A DNA stretch of 64,000 bases from assembly GCA_034620365.1 (NCBI GenBank), contig JAQGEQ010000058.1:866426-930425 (forward strand), written 5' to 3'. Both the position numbers and the translations under genes were made by a program. The notes beneath the pieces were generated by a model. The model made no database searches. It had not been told where the DNA came from and was given only the letters and a program-made list of their open reading frames with translations. This DNA is from Pegea sp. RAD2-039. Taxonomy: Eukaryota > Chordata > Thaliacea > Salpida > Salpidae. The stretch's first letter is position 1; each line of letters starts with the position of its first letter. Shown here piece by piece: positions 12,167 through 25,158 of the stretch.

Positions 12167-15100
12167 ATGTCTTTAGAAGGTCAAATTTTAAGATGATCAA
12201 AATAAATTTTTATCTACATTCACTGAAACTAACTAAGAATTCCAAAACTTCAATCGAAATCTATCGTTTCCTATTTTTTCAGAAGTCAATAATGACTCCA
12301 TTATTCGGATTCCACCCTACTTCTACATTCATGTTCTTGATTTGAACTCAAATGTGACTAGTTTGGATATTGGACCAAAGACTTTCTTTAAACAAGATAA
12401 TCAAAAGTAACATTAGATGAATAATCAACTTTACTGTTGCAAAAGACTGAGTCTTAAACTTTGTTCCTGTAGGGTAGTGTTTAACCCTAGACAGATGATC
12501 AAAATTCCTCCACGATTTTACTGCATCATTGAGAATCCAGTTATGAGAAATGAAGAAGGAAAAGCTGTTCTTGATCAACATGGACAGGTTAAATTACTTC
12601 ATGGTGACAAGGAAGTAAGATTATGTCAGGAACCATTTCCTTTGTATCCTGGTGAAATTTTGAAGAAGGTTGGTAAAGTGGTTCAAATGGAAATTAGGTT
12701 TGTCGTCAAACAAAAGTTTTTGACTGCAGGAAGTTACTCCGTTGACAATAGTTTCGCCAAATACTGCATTGCGACTAAAAGCTGATTTGGACTTTGTAGA
12801 TTCAAGTGGCAATCAACGGGTGGCTGGTGATGAATGGTTGTTTGAAGGACCTGGTAAGATTAAAACAAAAACTAAAGTAAACCATTTATAAATAAAAATC
12901 ATTCACAGGAACTTATATCCCTCAAAAGGAAGTTTCTGTTGAAGAAACTATCAAGGCAACTGTGATTAAGAAGAATCAGGCCATCAAGCTAATGTCTCGA
13001 AAAGAAATGGTTGATAAGGAAGGGTGTGCAAGAGTAACTGGTATGTAATACTATAAGATTAGTAGCTGTTTCAAGATAATTATTTGTGTGTAGGTGAAGT
13101 ATGGCTGATAAAAAAGGTAGGAGCATATCTTCCTGGAGCGTTTGAAGAAGTTAAAGAAGTAGTGTCCTCAGTAATTTTAACAGAAAAGGTTTGGCACATT
13201 ATTACTTTGCGAGTTGTTGCTATAACAACTAACTGTAATCTTGTAGAGAGCTATACATATGAGAGCAACTGAAAATTTCACTGATTTCACTGGAGTAGAA
13301 CGAAAGAATGGCGAAGAATGGTTGATTACAATTAAGCAAACTGGGTCTCATATACCAGATGTATTTGAAGAGGTTAATTAAATATTTTTGTTTCTATATC
13401 AGTTCTAAATATTGAAGGCTTTAATTTAAATATGGAAATTTTAGATGGTTGGTGTGGTGGAAATAACAACACTGACTTCTCGTCAATATTGTGTAATTCT
13501 GAATCCTGTTGATGAAAATGGTAAAAATCAACTAGGAAGCAAACGGTTGGTGAAAGGAGAATGCTCATTCTTTTTACAACCTGGAGAAGAACTTGAAGCA
13601 GGAATTCAGGTACTACACATTTATTTTATGTGATCACTCTTGTTATACACCTCTTAAAGTATGTGTCCGTTTCTTAGGATGTTTATGTGTTAGGAGAAGA
13701 TGAAGGTTTGATTTTAAAAGCAATTGAATCATGTGTCGATGAAGAAGGTAATGAAAGAAAGCCTGGAGATAAGTGAGTTACAAAAAGCAAAATTGAGTTA
13801 GAAAAGTTGGAACTATTTGTTACTGTGTAGTATATGTAGAAGCCTGTTAGTTTTGCATATTTAACATGGTTTCATCAAAGTTTGTGTTTACGACTTATGC
13901 AGTTCAACTTTATTTTTGTAAAAGTTATTTTTTGCTAAACCATCATAAACTATTTTATTAATTTTAATTATTTTTATATTTTTTTGAAATTTTAGCAAAA
14001 AATATTCTAAACTAATATCGATAATGGCAAAGTTAATTTATTTATAGGTGGTTGATTCGAGGTCCATGTGATTATGTACCAACGGTTTCAGTAAGTGTTT
14101 TTGCACAACGAAAAACAATCTCATTAGACGAAAACGAAGGAATTTATGTTCGGAATATGAAAAATGGACAAGTACTGAAACTCTCATCATATTTCTATAA
14201 TTTTATATAAAGTTTTCACTCAATAACATTACTTAAAAGTTTTAGAAATAATTTTATGAAACCAATAATCTAAAACATAGCATTATTATTTTGTATCAGT
14301 ATCAGTAATTGAAAGTAGCTTACATTGATTACATTATCTTTATTTAATTGAAGCTTTTTCTTCAGTAAAATTGTAAATCAGTGTTCTTTAAAAATTTAAT
14401 TTGTAGATTTTATCTGAAATGTTTATTTTTTTTTGCTTAAATGAAATATTTCTTTAAATATCTCAAATAGATAAATTCTGTTAAATGTTAACAACGCTCT
14501 TCAGAATGTTTTACATTTGGCAATTAGCTTTATAATATTCATTAATCATCAATTTTGATTGAAGGTGCGTAGTATTTGCGGTGAAACTTATCTCCTTAAT
14601 CAAGATGAAGAGTTGTGGAAAAAAGAGCTGCCAGAAGAAGTAGAGAAACTGTTGATGGTTGATCCATCAACTGAAAGAAGTAGAAAGAGAAAGAGCTCTG
14701 ATGGTCATTAATAGTTTATTTATATGTAGTTAGCAAGATACAATAAAACTGTATAGTTGTTTACTGTATAAAAGCAAATATAATGAATAGATTATGTCTT
14801 TTAGATTCATTGGAAGTCAGAGATAAGACTCGATTGGTTACTTTTCGGGCTCCCCATAATTCTTGTGTGCAAATATATGATTATAAAGAAAAGAAAGCAA
14901 GGTTATTATTATCTTAGATTACAGTAAATCAGATTAATTATTTCTCAGTTACAAACTTTTTGAAAATATTCATGAAAAATACTTATCTAATTTACAGAGT
15001 TGTTTTTGGACCTCATTTGGTAATGTTAGGCCCTGATGAACAGTTTACTCAACTTTCCTTATCTGGTGGCAAACCAAAACAAACAAACTCCATTCGATCA

Positions 15101-16617
15101 CTTGCATTGTTGCTTGGACCTGACTTTTGCACCGATATCATAACGATTGAGACATCAGATCATGCTAGACTTTCTCTACAACTTGCTTATAACTGGTACA
15201 TTTGAATTTAGTAACTTTCATTCTTTAAGATGTTAGTTCACCTTTAGAATTCTATAAATGATACTTGTTCTTATTATAATTTTCATGATTCAACCTATTT
15301 TTCATATTTATTAAAAGTAAAAAATGTTCTGAAGGTTGATTACTTAGCTGCTTGTATTTTTATATCTAGTAAAAGACTATCCTTTTAACTTCAGGCATTT
15401 TGACACTTCATCTGCTGTAATGGATCAGAACCAAGCTGCCAAACTTTTTAGTGTTCCTGACTTTGTTGGTGACATGTGTAAGGCAATAGCTTCACGAATT
15501 CGTGGAGCAGTAGCATCTGTCAGTTTTGATGATTTCCACAAGGTAAATTGAATCTGGTCAACTAATCTGGTTTTTAGTTGCAACTGGTGACTTTTTCTTT
15601 CGTAGAACTCATCTCAAATCATTCGTACGTCAGTTTTTGGTGTCGATGACAATGGTAAAGTTCGAGACGTGTTCGAGTTTCCTCAAAACATGCTGAGAGT
15701 CACTTCTATTGATGTACAATCAGTTGAACCAGTTGATCAACGAACCAGAGATGCTCTGTTGAAATCGGTTCAACTAGCCATTGAGATCACCACTAACTCC
15801 CAGGAAGCAACTGCTAAGTGAGGCTGTTGATAGTTTCCAAGGCTGTTACTAATATTTATTTACATATTAGACACGAAGCAAATCGAATGGAACAGGAAGC
15901 TCGTGGTCGTCTTGAGCGTCAGAAAATTGAAGACCAAGCGTCCGCAGAAAGATCACGTCGAGATCTTCTTGAGCTTCAATCAATGAGTGCGGCTATAGAG
16001 AGTACAGGACAAGCAAAGGCTGAAGCTCAATCAAGAGCTGAATCAGCACGAATTGAAGGACAGTCAGCTGTTGAAGAAGCTCGCTTAGCCGCTGAAGCAG
16101 CTGAGATTGAAAATGTAACTTCATATACAAGTTTTTTATTGCAAGATTTCTATGATTATTATAACTAGGCGTCAGAGCTGGAACGTTTAATCAAAGCACG
16201 TGAAGCTGAACTAAAATACTTGAATGAGAAAGATCAGATGGAGATTGGAAAGACAAAAAAGCTGAGTGAGATTGAGATTGAGAAATTTGAGAAGTTAATC
16301 TTAGCAATTGGAGCTGATACTATCAAGGCAATCGCAACCTCTGGTCCTGATCATCAGGTTAGTTCAGAATTCTTTTTCTCTTATGCCACATTCAACTCGA
16401 TTGTCAACAGGTGAAGCTTCTTCAAAGTCTTGGTATCCAATCAACTATTTTTACTGATGGAAAATCTCCGATTAATCTTTTCAATACTGCTCAAGGACTG
16501 ATTGGTGGGTTACAATCTACAAATTCAGTGATGAATAATCGGCCAATTAAAGATGTTGAAAATCCTAAGAAGGACAGTGATTCTGTCTGCGGTAGTATCA
16601 TGTCTGATTACAGTTAA
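12167..16617 (+). CDS. MVP: Major vault protein, copy 1
   Basis: This is the shell subunit of the cytoplasmic vault ribonucleoprotein. Eighteen exons join in frame to 875 residues (human 893): 12167-12179, 12283-12406, 12473-12668, 12730-12853, 12909-13040, 13094-13188, 13247-13372, 13445-13609, 13678-13772, 14048-14171, 14565-14703, 14805-14901, 14998-15195, 15395-15542, 15606-15817, 15871-16114, 16169-16357, 16411-16617. The N-terminal MVP repeats carry family signatures ([44 protein letters not shown]). The shoulder domain spans about residues 477-663 ([36 protein letters not shown]). The charged cap helix is about 663-807 and the cap ring ends with LLQSLG and PINLFNTA. The start is [16 protein letters not shown], made by a 13-nt first exon with a weak gtcaaa donor, and is the least certain part. 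AATAAA follows the stop at 16735. Confidence 0.95.
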
Positions 16618-16734
16618 TTTAGATAATGATTTAGCTGATAGTTTCTCTGTAGATAAATGTTATGCATGTTTTACAATTTAGTATATTTGATGTAGTTTAA
16701 CTGTTCTTAAAAAATGTATGCTCGAGATATACCT

Positions 16735-16740
16735 AATAAA
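16735..16740 (+). terminator. Poly(A) signal AATAAA of MVP copy 1
   Basis: A canonical AATAAA lies 118 nt after the MVP copy 1 stop. The equivalent hexamer in copy 2 is AGTAAA. Confidence 0.7.
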
Positions 16741-17590
16741 CTTGTTTTTCTGTGAATTATTATTTATTGTTTGCTCTAGGTGAGTTAGGTTTGATTACAA
16801 CATATTTTCACAAAAATACTCTTCAATGCCCCTAAACTTGGAAAAAAACAAATCGCTTTCTTTTAATTTTACAAATTTGAAAATTATAGCTGATTTATTA
16901 AATAATTTTCAGTAAAATCCTTGAGTTCAATTTTAAAGATAGCTTATAATTTATGCTTTTGACAAACCTTAATAAATTAAGACCTCTTCCTTGTAAAGAA
17001 TAAACAAATTGTAGATGTTCTTAGAATGATATTTAGGTTTCAATGTTAAAAGTTAAATTGATTAGAAACTGCTGTAAAAGTGCTGAAATAAATTATTAAT
17101 GAAACCATTTTTTTATATTGTATTACGAAATGTTTGAGCCACAAAATTCTTAGCATAAATTCGATTTTGTATCTACTATTGATTACAAAGCCAAAGGGAA
17201 TGTAAATAGAAAAATAAAAGTCTTGTGAAGAAACCATGTTGAACGTAGTTATTTATAACGACAAAATATATACTTTGAGACAGTTTATATAGGAACCAAA
17301 AACTTTCTTGAAATTTCTGAACACATTATCAAAAATATTGAATAATGTTAAAGTTTTTGAAACCCAAACACTGGATCAATTGGTAGTTTGAATTATACCT
17401 GATGTATTTCAACGTGCTGAACATAAGAATCATTATTACAGTTCCCCTTAAACTGAACAGCATCACAATTTTTTGGTGAAAAAAGTAATTTTTATTTGCC
17501 ATGATTTTTGAATTTTGTTGAAGCTAATTCTTATGACTATAATATATTTTAGTTACTTGTTGATGCTAGAAACAAACAAATTACTTGAAT

Positions 17591-18400
17591 CCTTTATAAT
17601 TAAGCCCAATATGCAGCAAGTTTTTTTCTGGGTTGCTTTATTATCATCAACTTAAAATAGTTTTAAGCCATAGTTACAACTTTAACATCATCTCTTTTAT
17701 AAACACAAAAGTTTCATATTCTTAAAATAATTTATGCTATATAGGAGTTAATTTTCTTTTCTTTTTATTTGCAACATAATCAATTTTTTCAACTTTGAAA
17801 CTTCTGTTTAAATTATATAAACACAAGAAATCACAAAGCGAAGAAAAGTTTGTTAAAATTATTCTCTTTGAATAATTATTCTAGTCTTATAAATAATTCT
17901 TCTTATTATTTGGTATTACTCATTATATTTGAATAAGTTGTAAATAGAGTTGTGGTAAAATTATTTCTAGAAAGTGATTTGTATATTTCTTGTGATAAAT
18001 TATTCCATTTGGATAAGAATTCGATTCAAACATTTTTGGGTTTGTTACACTAAATATGCTTGGTATAAGGAAAGGGTTTTTTGAGGTTTCTACTTATCAT
18101 TTTGTTACACTAAAAATCTTTGATGAAAATACAATTTAGGTTGACGTTTTTACTTATTTAGATGAAAGTGAAAATTATATTGGACTCGAATAAAAGTGAC
18201 TAAAACAGGCATTCGAGTATACAGAAATAAAAGTCCATTTCTGACAAACTGACTTCATCAAAACAAGCTGGTAATGACGATTGCCAATCATGCAACAAAA
18301 TTTGTTTGGGTGAGGAACCGGCGTAATAAATGACTCTCTTGATCTGATCTCACCTGTAGTGATGTGAGCAAGAAATTTAAGAAATATTTGAAAATAACCA
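17591..18400. other. Spacer between MVP duplicates
   Basis: This is AT-rich sequence with no coding signal. A somewhat more GC-rich stretch at about 18240-18375 precedes the LINE relic and could be old element sequence, but I cannot align it to the intact LINE. Confidence 0.4.
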
Positions 18401-18401
18401 G

Positions 18402-18985
18402 ATGAAGCAAATAGGTTTTATCGGGTTCTGCGTTAAATGTGGAGCCAATGACATAACATTTACCTCCTCTAATTCTAACCTTTTATCTGTTCCGGAGGGT
18501 TCTGTTTTGGGTCGCCTTCTCTTTTTGATTTTTATTGAAAACCTTATAAGAAGACTAGTTGCAGTAGATAATGTAAGTGTGTTCGTGTATGCAGATGGCA
18601 TTAATAAGCTCATATCACGTAGTAGGTTAATCAGAGCAATTTTTTTATAACGCAAAACTAATACTTGTCACCAGCTGCCATCAAATATTGCCATGTCAAA
18701 ATCCTTTTTGCTGTTCAAACAGAAGTTAAATATTCCCAGCGTTGTCATTTTTAAATTGTAATTTGTTTTTGGTTTTTATATATTTAACATTCTATGTAAT
18801 TATTCCTGTTTTATTGTATGGGACTACTGAAATACCATGTGTACATATTTTTCTTTCTTTATTTCAGCCTTAATTATATATAATATATATTATTTGTGAG
18901 AATGTGTGTTAGAAAGCGGTGCTCTTTTTAACACCCTCTCCTTCGTATAAACTGTAAAAAGTAAAGTAAAAAAAAAGCTACTTTT
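18402..18985 (+). mobile_element. CR1-like LINE relic, internally deleted
   Basis: The + strand shows reverse-transcriptase pieces: PEGSVLGRLLFLIFIENLIRR, then VFVYADG where the intact relatives have YADD. The sequence then jumps to the C-terminal end (LPSNIAMSKS, FKQKLN) and on to the shared LINE 3' tail with its GGTG/CACC hairpin. The middle and all of the 5' part are missing and the catalytic Asp is changed, so it is dead. It ends about 15 nt before the left edge of the second MVP duplicate. Confidence 0.85.
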
Positions 18986-20626
18986 CAATTTAAAACTTAA
19001 AAATAATAGAAAATTTTCAGAAAAAACCTTATAATTCAAAAATGGTATCTGATATTAAAAACCAAATGTCACAAAATAACTAATGTAATTAAAGAGTTAG
19101 GTAAATTATTGTAACAAATTTGTAGCTTATAGATTTCATCATCAATTTGATGCAACCAAAAGATTACTTTACTGTTTTAAAGTCAAAACTTTTAGATAAC
19201 TAGTTGAAGCTATAAGAAGCTGTCTAACAGTAGAAAGTTTGCAAGCGACTGAATATAGTTCAAATACTTATCATATTTTAAATTTTTGAGAAAGTTTAGA
19301 ATTGTTTGAACAATATTTTCAAAATTTCAAAGCCTTATCTTCTAGTAAATGAATTTCAAGACATTTATCTAGTTGATAATTTGAGGTGTAATGTGTAGTC
19401 AGAAGTTTGGTTTAAATAGATTGGCTTATAGCTTGATCATTAAGTTTTGTTTATACAGTCAATATCTAATGCAGGAATATCTTAGTTGAAGTTTTACTGA
19501 ACAAAAAAGCTTAATATGAACAAGGAAATGACTTTCAAAGTTGTTTATAGATATTTTGCTCATGAAAATTTATTTCTTCACCTAAATATTTACACAGTTG
19601 AAACTTTTTTCTAAAAATAGTTTCATATTTTAATAGATAGATAGTATGAGTCTAGCCTCTTTACACTTTAGAAGTCTTAGTAGGCTTTAAGAAAAACCAA
19701 ACTTGCTGAAAAATGTTTCTTAGACAGTAGTAGCCAAGCAGAACAACAATTTCAGATTAAGATTTATAGAAGAAGATTAAATTAGAAACTGCAAAAAATG
19801 GACAATTCTGATTAATTCTGTATTTTATATGGATTAAAAAAGCGAGAAGTTAACAGTGTCTTCCTTATTAGGTTAACAAATATAAGCTTTTATGACAAAT
19901 GTTAGATGTTGTAAGCCAGTTGATAGACCTTTACTATTTACTGTTGATACCAATAGTTAATATTTCATACATGTTTTATGTCTTAAAAAATAAATTGTGT
20001 CAGTAAATAAACTTGAACTTTAGACTTTTACTTTGATAATCAAGTATTTCTAATAAAACATTTTGCTGAGACACTTTATAAGATTATAATCACTAAAAAG
20101 TACTATTTAAGATTCAATTTATTTTTTTTTATTTTTATAAGTTTTATATTCAATTATATTTTAATACTGAACTATTTAAAACTGATAGTTTTACGGTTGA
20201 ACCTTTTCAGACACTAAAGTTTTGAATATTTGATTCTTCAGCGATTCAAGGTGAAAATGAATAATAAAAGTTCTTCAAGTAGCAGTACCGGAAATAGTGA
20301 GAGTTTTCAGCAATTTCTATTAGAAATAGTTATTGTTTATTTTTTGGTAATATTAAATAAATAAACAAGAATGAATTTATCTACAAAAACTAATAATTAT
20401 AAATAATTTGGAAACTTTAAAATAATATTCATTTTAAACAATAAATAAACTCAAATGAAACTTATATCATTTTGCAATTAAAAGTAAAAAACTGTTAAGT
20501 GATGATGCATGTAATCATCACGCCATGTTTTCTCTAAATTGATTTTGCACTGTTCAATGTTGATATCATAAAGAACTATCGCTAAATATTTCCTTACATA
20601 TATAAAACAAAATATAATGTTAATAA

Positions 20627-23600
20627 ATGTCTTTAGAAGGTCAAATTTTAAGATGATCAAAATAAATTTTTATCTACATTCACTGAAACTAACTAAGAAT
20701 TCCAAAACTTCAATCGAAATCTATCGTTTCCTATTTTTTCAGAAGTCAATAATGACTCCATTATTCGGATTCCACCCTACTTCTACATTCATGTTCTTGA
20801 TTTGAACTCAAATGTGACTAGTTTGGATATTGGACCAAAGACTTTCTTTAAACAAGATAATCAAAAGTAACATTAGATGAATAATCAACTTTACTGTTGC
20901 AAAAGACTGAGTCTTAAACTTTGTTCCTGTAGGGTAGTGTTTAACCCTAGACAGATGATCAAAATTCCTCCACGATTTTACTGCATCATTGAGAATCCAG
21001 TTATGAGAAATGAAGAAGGAAAAGCTGTTCTTGATCAACATGGACAGGTTAAATTACTTCATGGTGACAAGGAAGTAAGATTATGTCAGGAACCATTTCC
21101 TTTGTATCCTGGTGAAATTTTGAAGAAGGTTGGTAAAGTGGTTCAAATGGAAATTAGGTTTGTCGTCAAACAAAAGTTTTTGACTGCAGGAAGTTACTCC
21201 GTTGACAATAGTTTCGCCAAATACTGCATTGCGACTAAAAGCTGATTTGGACTTTGTAGATTCAAGTGGCAATCAACGGGTGGCTGGTGATGAATGGTTG
21301 TTTGAAGGACCTGGTAAGATTAAAACAAAAACTAAAGTAAACCATTTATAAATAAAAATCATTCACAGGAACTTATATCCCTCAAAAGGAAGTTTCTGTT
21401 GAAGAAACTATCAAGGCAACTGTGATTAAGAAGAATCAGGCCATCAAGCTAATGTCTCGAAAAGAAATGGTTGATAAGGAAGGGTGTGCAAGAGTAACTG
21501 GTATGTAATACTATAAGATTAGTAGCTGTTTCAAGATAATTATTTGTGTGTAGGTGAAGTATGGCTGATAAAAAAGGTAGGAGCATATCTTCCTGGAGCG
21601 TTTGAAGAAGTTAAAGAAGTAGTGTCCTCAGTAATTTTAACAGAAAAGGTTTGGCACATTATTACTTTGCGAGTTGTTGCTATAACAACTAACTGTAATC
21701 TTGTAGAGAGCTATACATATGAGAGCAACTGAAAATTTCACTGATTTCACTGGAGTAGAACGAAAGAATGGCGAAGAATGGTTGATTACAATTAAGCAAA
21801 CTGGGTCTCATATACCAGATGTATTTGAAGAGGTTAATTAAATATTTTTGTTTCTATATCAGTTCTAAATATTGAAGGCTTTAATTTAAATATGGAAATT
21901 TTAGATGGTTGGTGTGGTGGAAATAACAACACTGACTTCTCGTCAATATTGTGTAATTCTGAATCCTGTTGATGAAAATGGTAAAAATCAACTAGGAAGC
22001 AAACGGTTGGTGAAAGGAGAATGCTCATTCTTTTTACAACCTGGAGAAGAACTTGAAGCAGGAATTCAGGTACTACACATTTATTTTATGTGATCACTCT
22101 TGTTATACACCTCTTAAAGTATGTGTCCGTTTCTTAGGATGTTTATGTGTTAGGAGAAGATGAAGGTTTGATTTTAAAAGCAATTGAATCATGTGTCGAT
22201 GAAGAAGGTAATGAAAGAAAGCCTGGAGATAAGTGAGTTACAAAAAGCAAAATTGAGTTAGAAAAGTTGGAACTATTTGTTACTGTGTAGTATATGTAGA
22301 AGCCTGTTAGTTTTGCATATTTAACATGGTTTCATCAAAGTTTGTGTTTACGACTTATGCAGTTCAACTTTATTTTTGTAAAAGTTATTTTTTGCTAAAC
22401 CATCATAAACTATTTTATTAATTTTAATTATTTTTATATTTTTTTGAAATTTTAGCAAAAAATATTCTAAACTAATATCGATAATGGCAAAGTTAATTTA
22501 TTTATAGGTGGTTGATTCGAGGTCCATGTGATTATGTACCAACGGTTTCAGTAAGTGTTTTTGCACAACGAAAAACAATCTCATTAGACGAAAACGAAGG
22601 AATTTATGTTCGGAATATGAAAAATGGACAAGTACTGAAACTCTCATCATATTTCTATAATTTTATATAAAGTTTTCACTCAATAACATTACTTAAAAGT
22701 TTTAGAAATAATTTTATGAAACCAATAATCTAAAACATAGCATTATTATTTTGTATCAGTATCAGTAATTGAAAGTAGCTTACATTGATTACATTATCTT
22801 TATTTAATTGAAGCTTTTTCTTCAGTAAAATTGTAAATCAGTGTTCTTTAAAAATTTAATTTGTAGATTTTATCTGAAATGTTTATTTTTTTTTGCTTAA
22901 ATGAAATATTTCTTTAAATATCTCAAATAGATAAATTCTGTTAAATGTTAACAACGCTCTTCAGAATGTTTTACATTTGGCAATTAGCTTTATAATATTC
23001 ATTAATCATCAATTTTGATTGAAGGTGCGTAGTATTTGCGGTGAAACTTATCTCCTTAATCAAGATGAAGAGTTGTGGAAAAAAGAGCTGCCAGAAGAAG
23101 TAGAGAAACTGTTGATGGTTGATCCATCAACTGAAAGAAGTAGAAAGAGAAAGAGCTCTGATGGTCATTAATAGTTTATTTATATGTAGTTAGCAAGATA
23201 CAATAAAACTGTATAGTTGTTTACTGTATAAAAGCAAATATAATGAATAGATTATGTCTTTTAGATTCATTGGAAGTCAGAGATAAGACTCGATTGGTTA
23301 CTTTTCGGGCTCCCCATAATTCTTGTGTGCAAATATATGATTATAAAGAAAAGAAAGCAAGGTTATTATTATCTTAGATTACAGTAAATCAGATTAATTA
23401 TTTCTCAGTTACAAACTTTTTGAAAATATTCATGAAAAATACTTATCTAATTTACAGAGTTGTTTTTGGACCTCATTTGGTGATGTTAGGCCCTGATGAA
23501 CAGTTTACTCAACTTTCCTTATCTGGTGGCAAACCAAAACAAACAAACTCCATTCGATCACTTGCATTGTTGCTTGGACCTGACTTTTGCACCGATATCA

Positions 23601-25070
23601 TAACGATTGAGACATCAGATCATGCTAGACTTTCTCTACAACTTGCTTATAACTGGTACATTTGAATTTAGTAACTTTCATTCTTTAAGATGTTAGTTCA
23701 CCTTTAGAATTCTATAAATGATACTTGTTCTTATTATAATTTTCATGATTCAACCTATTTTTCATATTTATTAAAAGTAAAAAATGTTCTGAAGGTTGAT
23801 TACTTAGCTGCTTGTATTTTTATATCTAGTAAAAGACTATCCTTTTAACTTCAGGCATTTTGACACTTCATCTGCTGTAATGGATCAGAACCAAGCTGCC
23901 AAACTTTTTAGTGTTCCTGACTTTGTTGGTGACATGTGTAAGGCAATAGCTTCACGAATTCGTGGAGCAGTAGCATCTGTCAGTTTTGATGATTTCCACA
24001 AGGTAAATTGAATCTGGTCAACTAATCTGGTTTTTAGTTGCAACTGGTGACTTTTTCTTTCGTAGAACTCATCTCAAATCATTCGTACGTCAGTTTTTGG
24101 TGTCGATGACAATGGTAAAGTTCGAGACGTGTTCGAGTTTCCTCAAAACATGCTGAGAGTCACTTCTATTGATGTACAATCAGTTGAACCAGTTGATCAA
24201 CGAACCAGAGATGCTCTGTTGAAGTCGGTTCAACTAGCCATTGAGATCACCACTAACTCCCAGGAAGCAACTGCTAAGTGAGGCTGTTGATAGTTTCCAA
24301 GGCTGTTACTAATATTTATTTACATATTAGACACGAAGCAAATCGAATGGAACAGGAAGCTCGTGGTCGTCTTGAGCGTCAGAAAATTGAAGACCAAGCG
24401 TCCGCAGAAAGATCACGTCGAGATCTTCTTGAGCTTCAATCAATGAGTGCGGCTATAGAGAGTACAGGACAAGCAAAGGCTGAAGCTCAATCAAGAGCTG
24501 AATCAGCACGAATTGAAGGACAGTCAGCTGTTGAAGAAGCTCGCTTAGCCGCTGAAGCAGCTGAGATTGAAAATGTAACTTCATATACAAGTTTTTTATT
24601 GCAAGATTTCTATGATTATTATAACTAGGCGTCAGAGCTGGAACGTTTAATCAAAGCACGTGAAGCTGAACTAAGATACTTGAATGAGAAAGATCAGATG
24701 GAGGTTGGAAAGACAAAAAAGCTGAGTGAGATTGAGATTGAGAAATTTGAGAAGTTAATCTTAGCAATTGGAGCTGATACTATCAAGGCAATTGCAACCT
24801 CTGGTCCTGATCATCAGGTTAGTTCAGAATTCTTTTTCTTTATGCCGCATTCAACTCGATTGTCAACAGGTAAAGCTTCTTCAAAGTCTTGGTATCCAAT
24901 CAACTATTTTTACTGATGGAAAATCTCCGATTAATCTTTTCAATACTGCTCAAGGACTGATTGGTGGGTTACAATCTACAAATTCGGTGATGAATAATCG
25001 GCCAATTAAAGATGTTGAAAATCCTAAGAAGGACAGTGATTCTGTCTGCGGTAGTATCATTTCTCTGTAG
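20627..25070 (+). CDS. MVP: Major vault protein, copy 2
   Basis: This has the same 18-exon structure as copy 1 shifted by 8460: first exon 20627-20639, exon 17 at 24629-24817, last exon 24870-25070. It predicts 873 residues. Compared with copy 1 I see few coding changes: several synonymous sites, Lys to Arg and Ile to Val in exon 17 (near 24675 and 24704), and a different C-terminus. A 41-nt deletion replaces the MSDYS end with ISL. All splice sites and the frame are kept, so it looks functional rather than a pseudogene. Introns are retained, so it arose by DNA duplication rather than retroposition. The start has the same uncertainty as in copy 1. Confidence 0.94.
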
Positions 25071-25152
25071 ATAAATGTTATGCATGTTTTACAATTTAGT
25101 ATATTTGATGTAGTTTAACTGTTCTTAAAAAATGTATGCTCGAAATATACTT

Positions 25153-25158
25153 AGTAAA
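25153..25158 (+). terminator. Altered poly(A) hexamer AGTAAA of MVP copy 2
   Basis: This position corresponds to AATAAA in copy 1. AGTAAA is a known weaker variant, so 3'-end formation may differ between the copies. Confidence 0.5.

Larger units (their letters stand above)
10541..17590 (+). repeat. Segmental duplication, left copy (contains MVP copy 1)
   Basis: This matches 19001 to about 25985 in direct orientation with an offset of 8460. From 10541 to about 16210 I see only a handful of single-base differences, introns included, and none at all over about 3.9 kb (roughly 11140-15020). Differences cluster from 16213 onward. Beyond 16643 the copies differ by roughly 5-10 percent by eye, with indels, and similarity fades near 17590. 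About 1.6 kb upstream of the gene is included, so the promoter was duplicated too. Confidence 0.93.

Noticed and set aside
12018-12200. 60-codon minus-strand ORF, repeated identically at 20478-20660
   Set aside because: It overlaps the MVP first exon in antisense and is conserved only because the segment was duplicated. Composition is AT-driven.
24768-25070. 100-codon plus-strand ORF that seems to extend MVP exon 18 upstream
   Set aside because: The extension reads through the last intron in another frame. The acceptor at 24868-24869 and homology show the exon starts at 24870.
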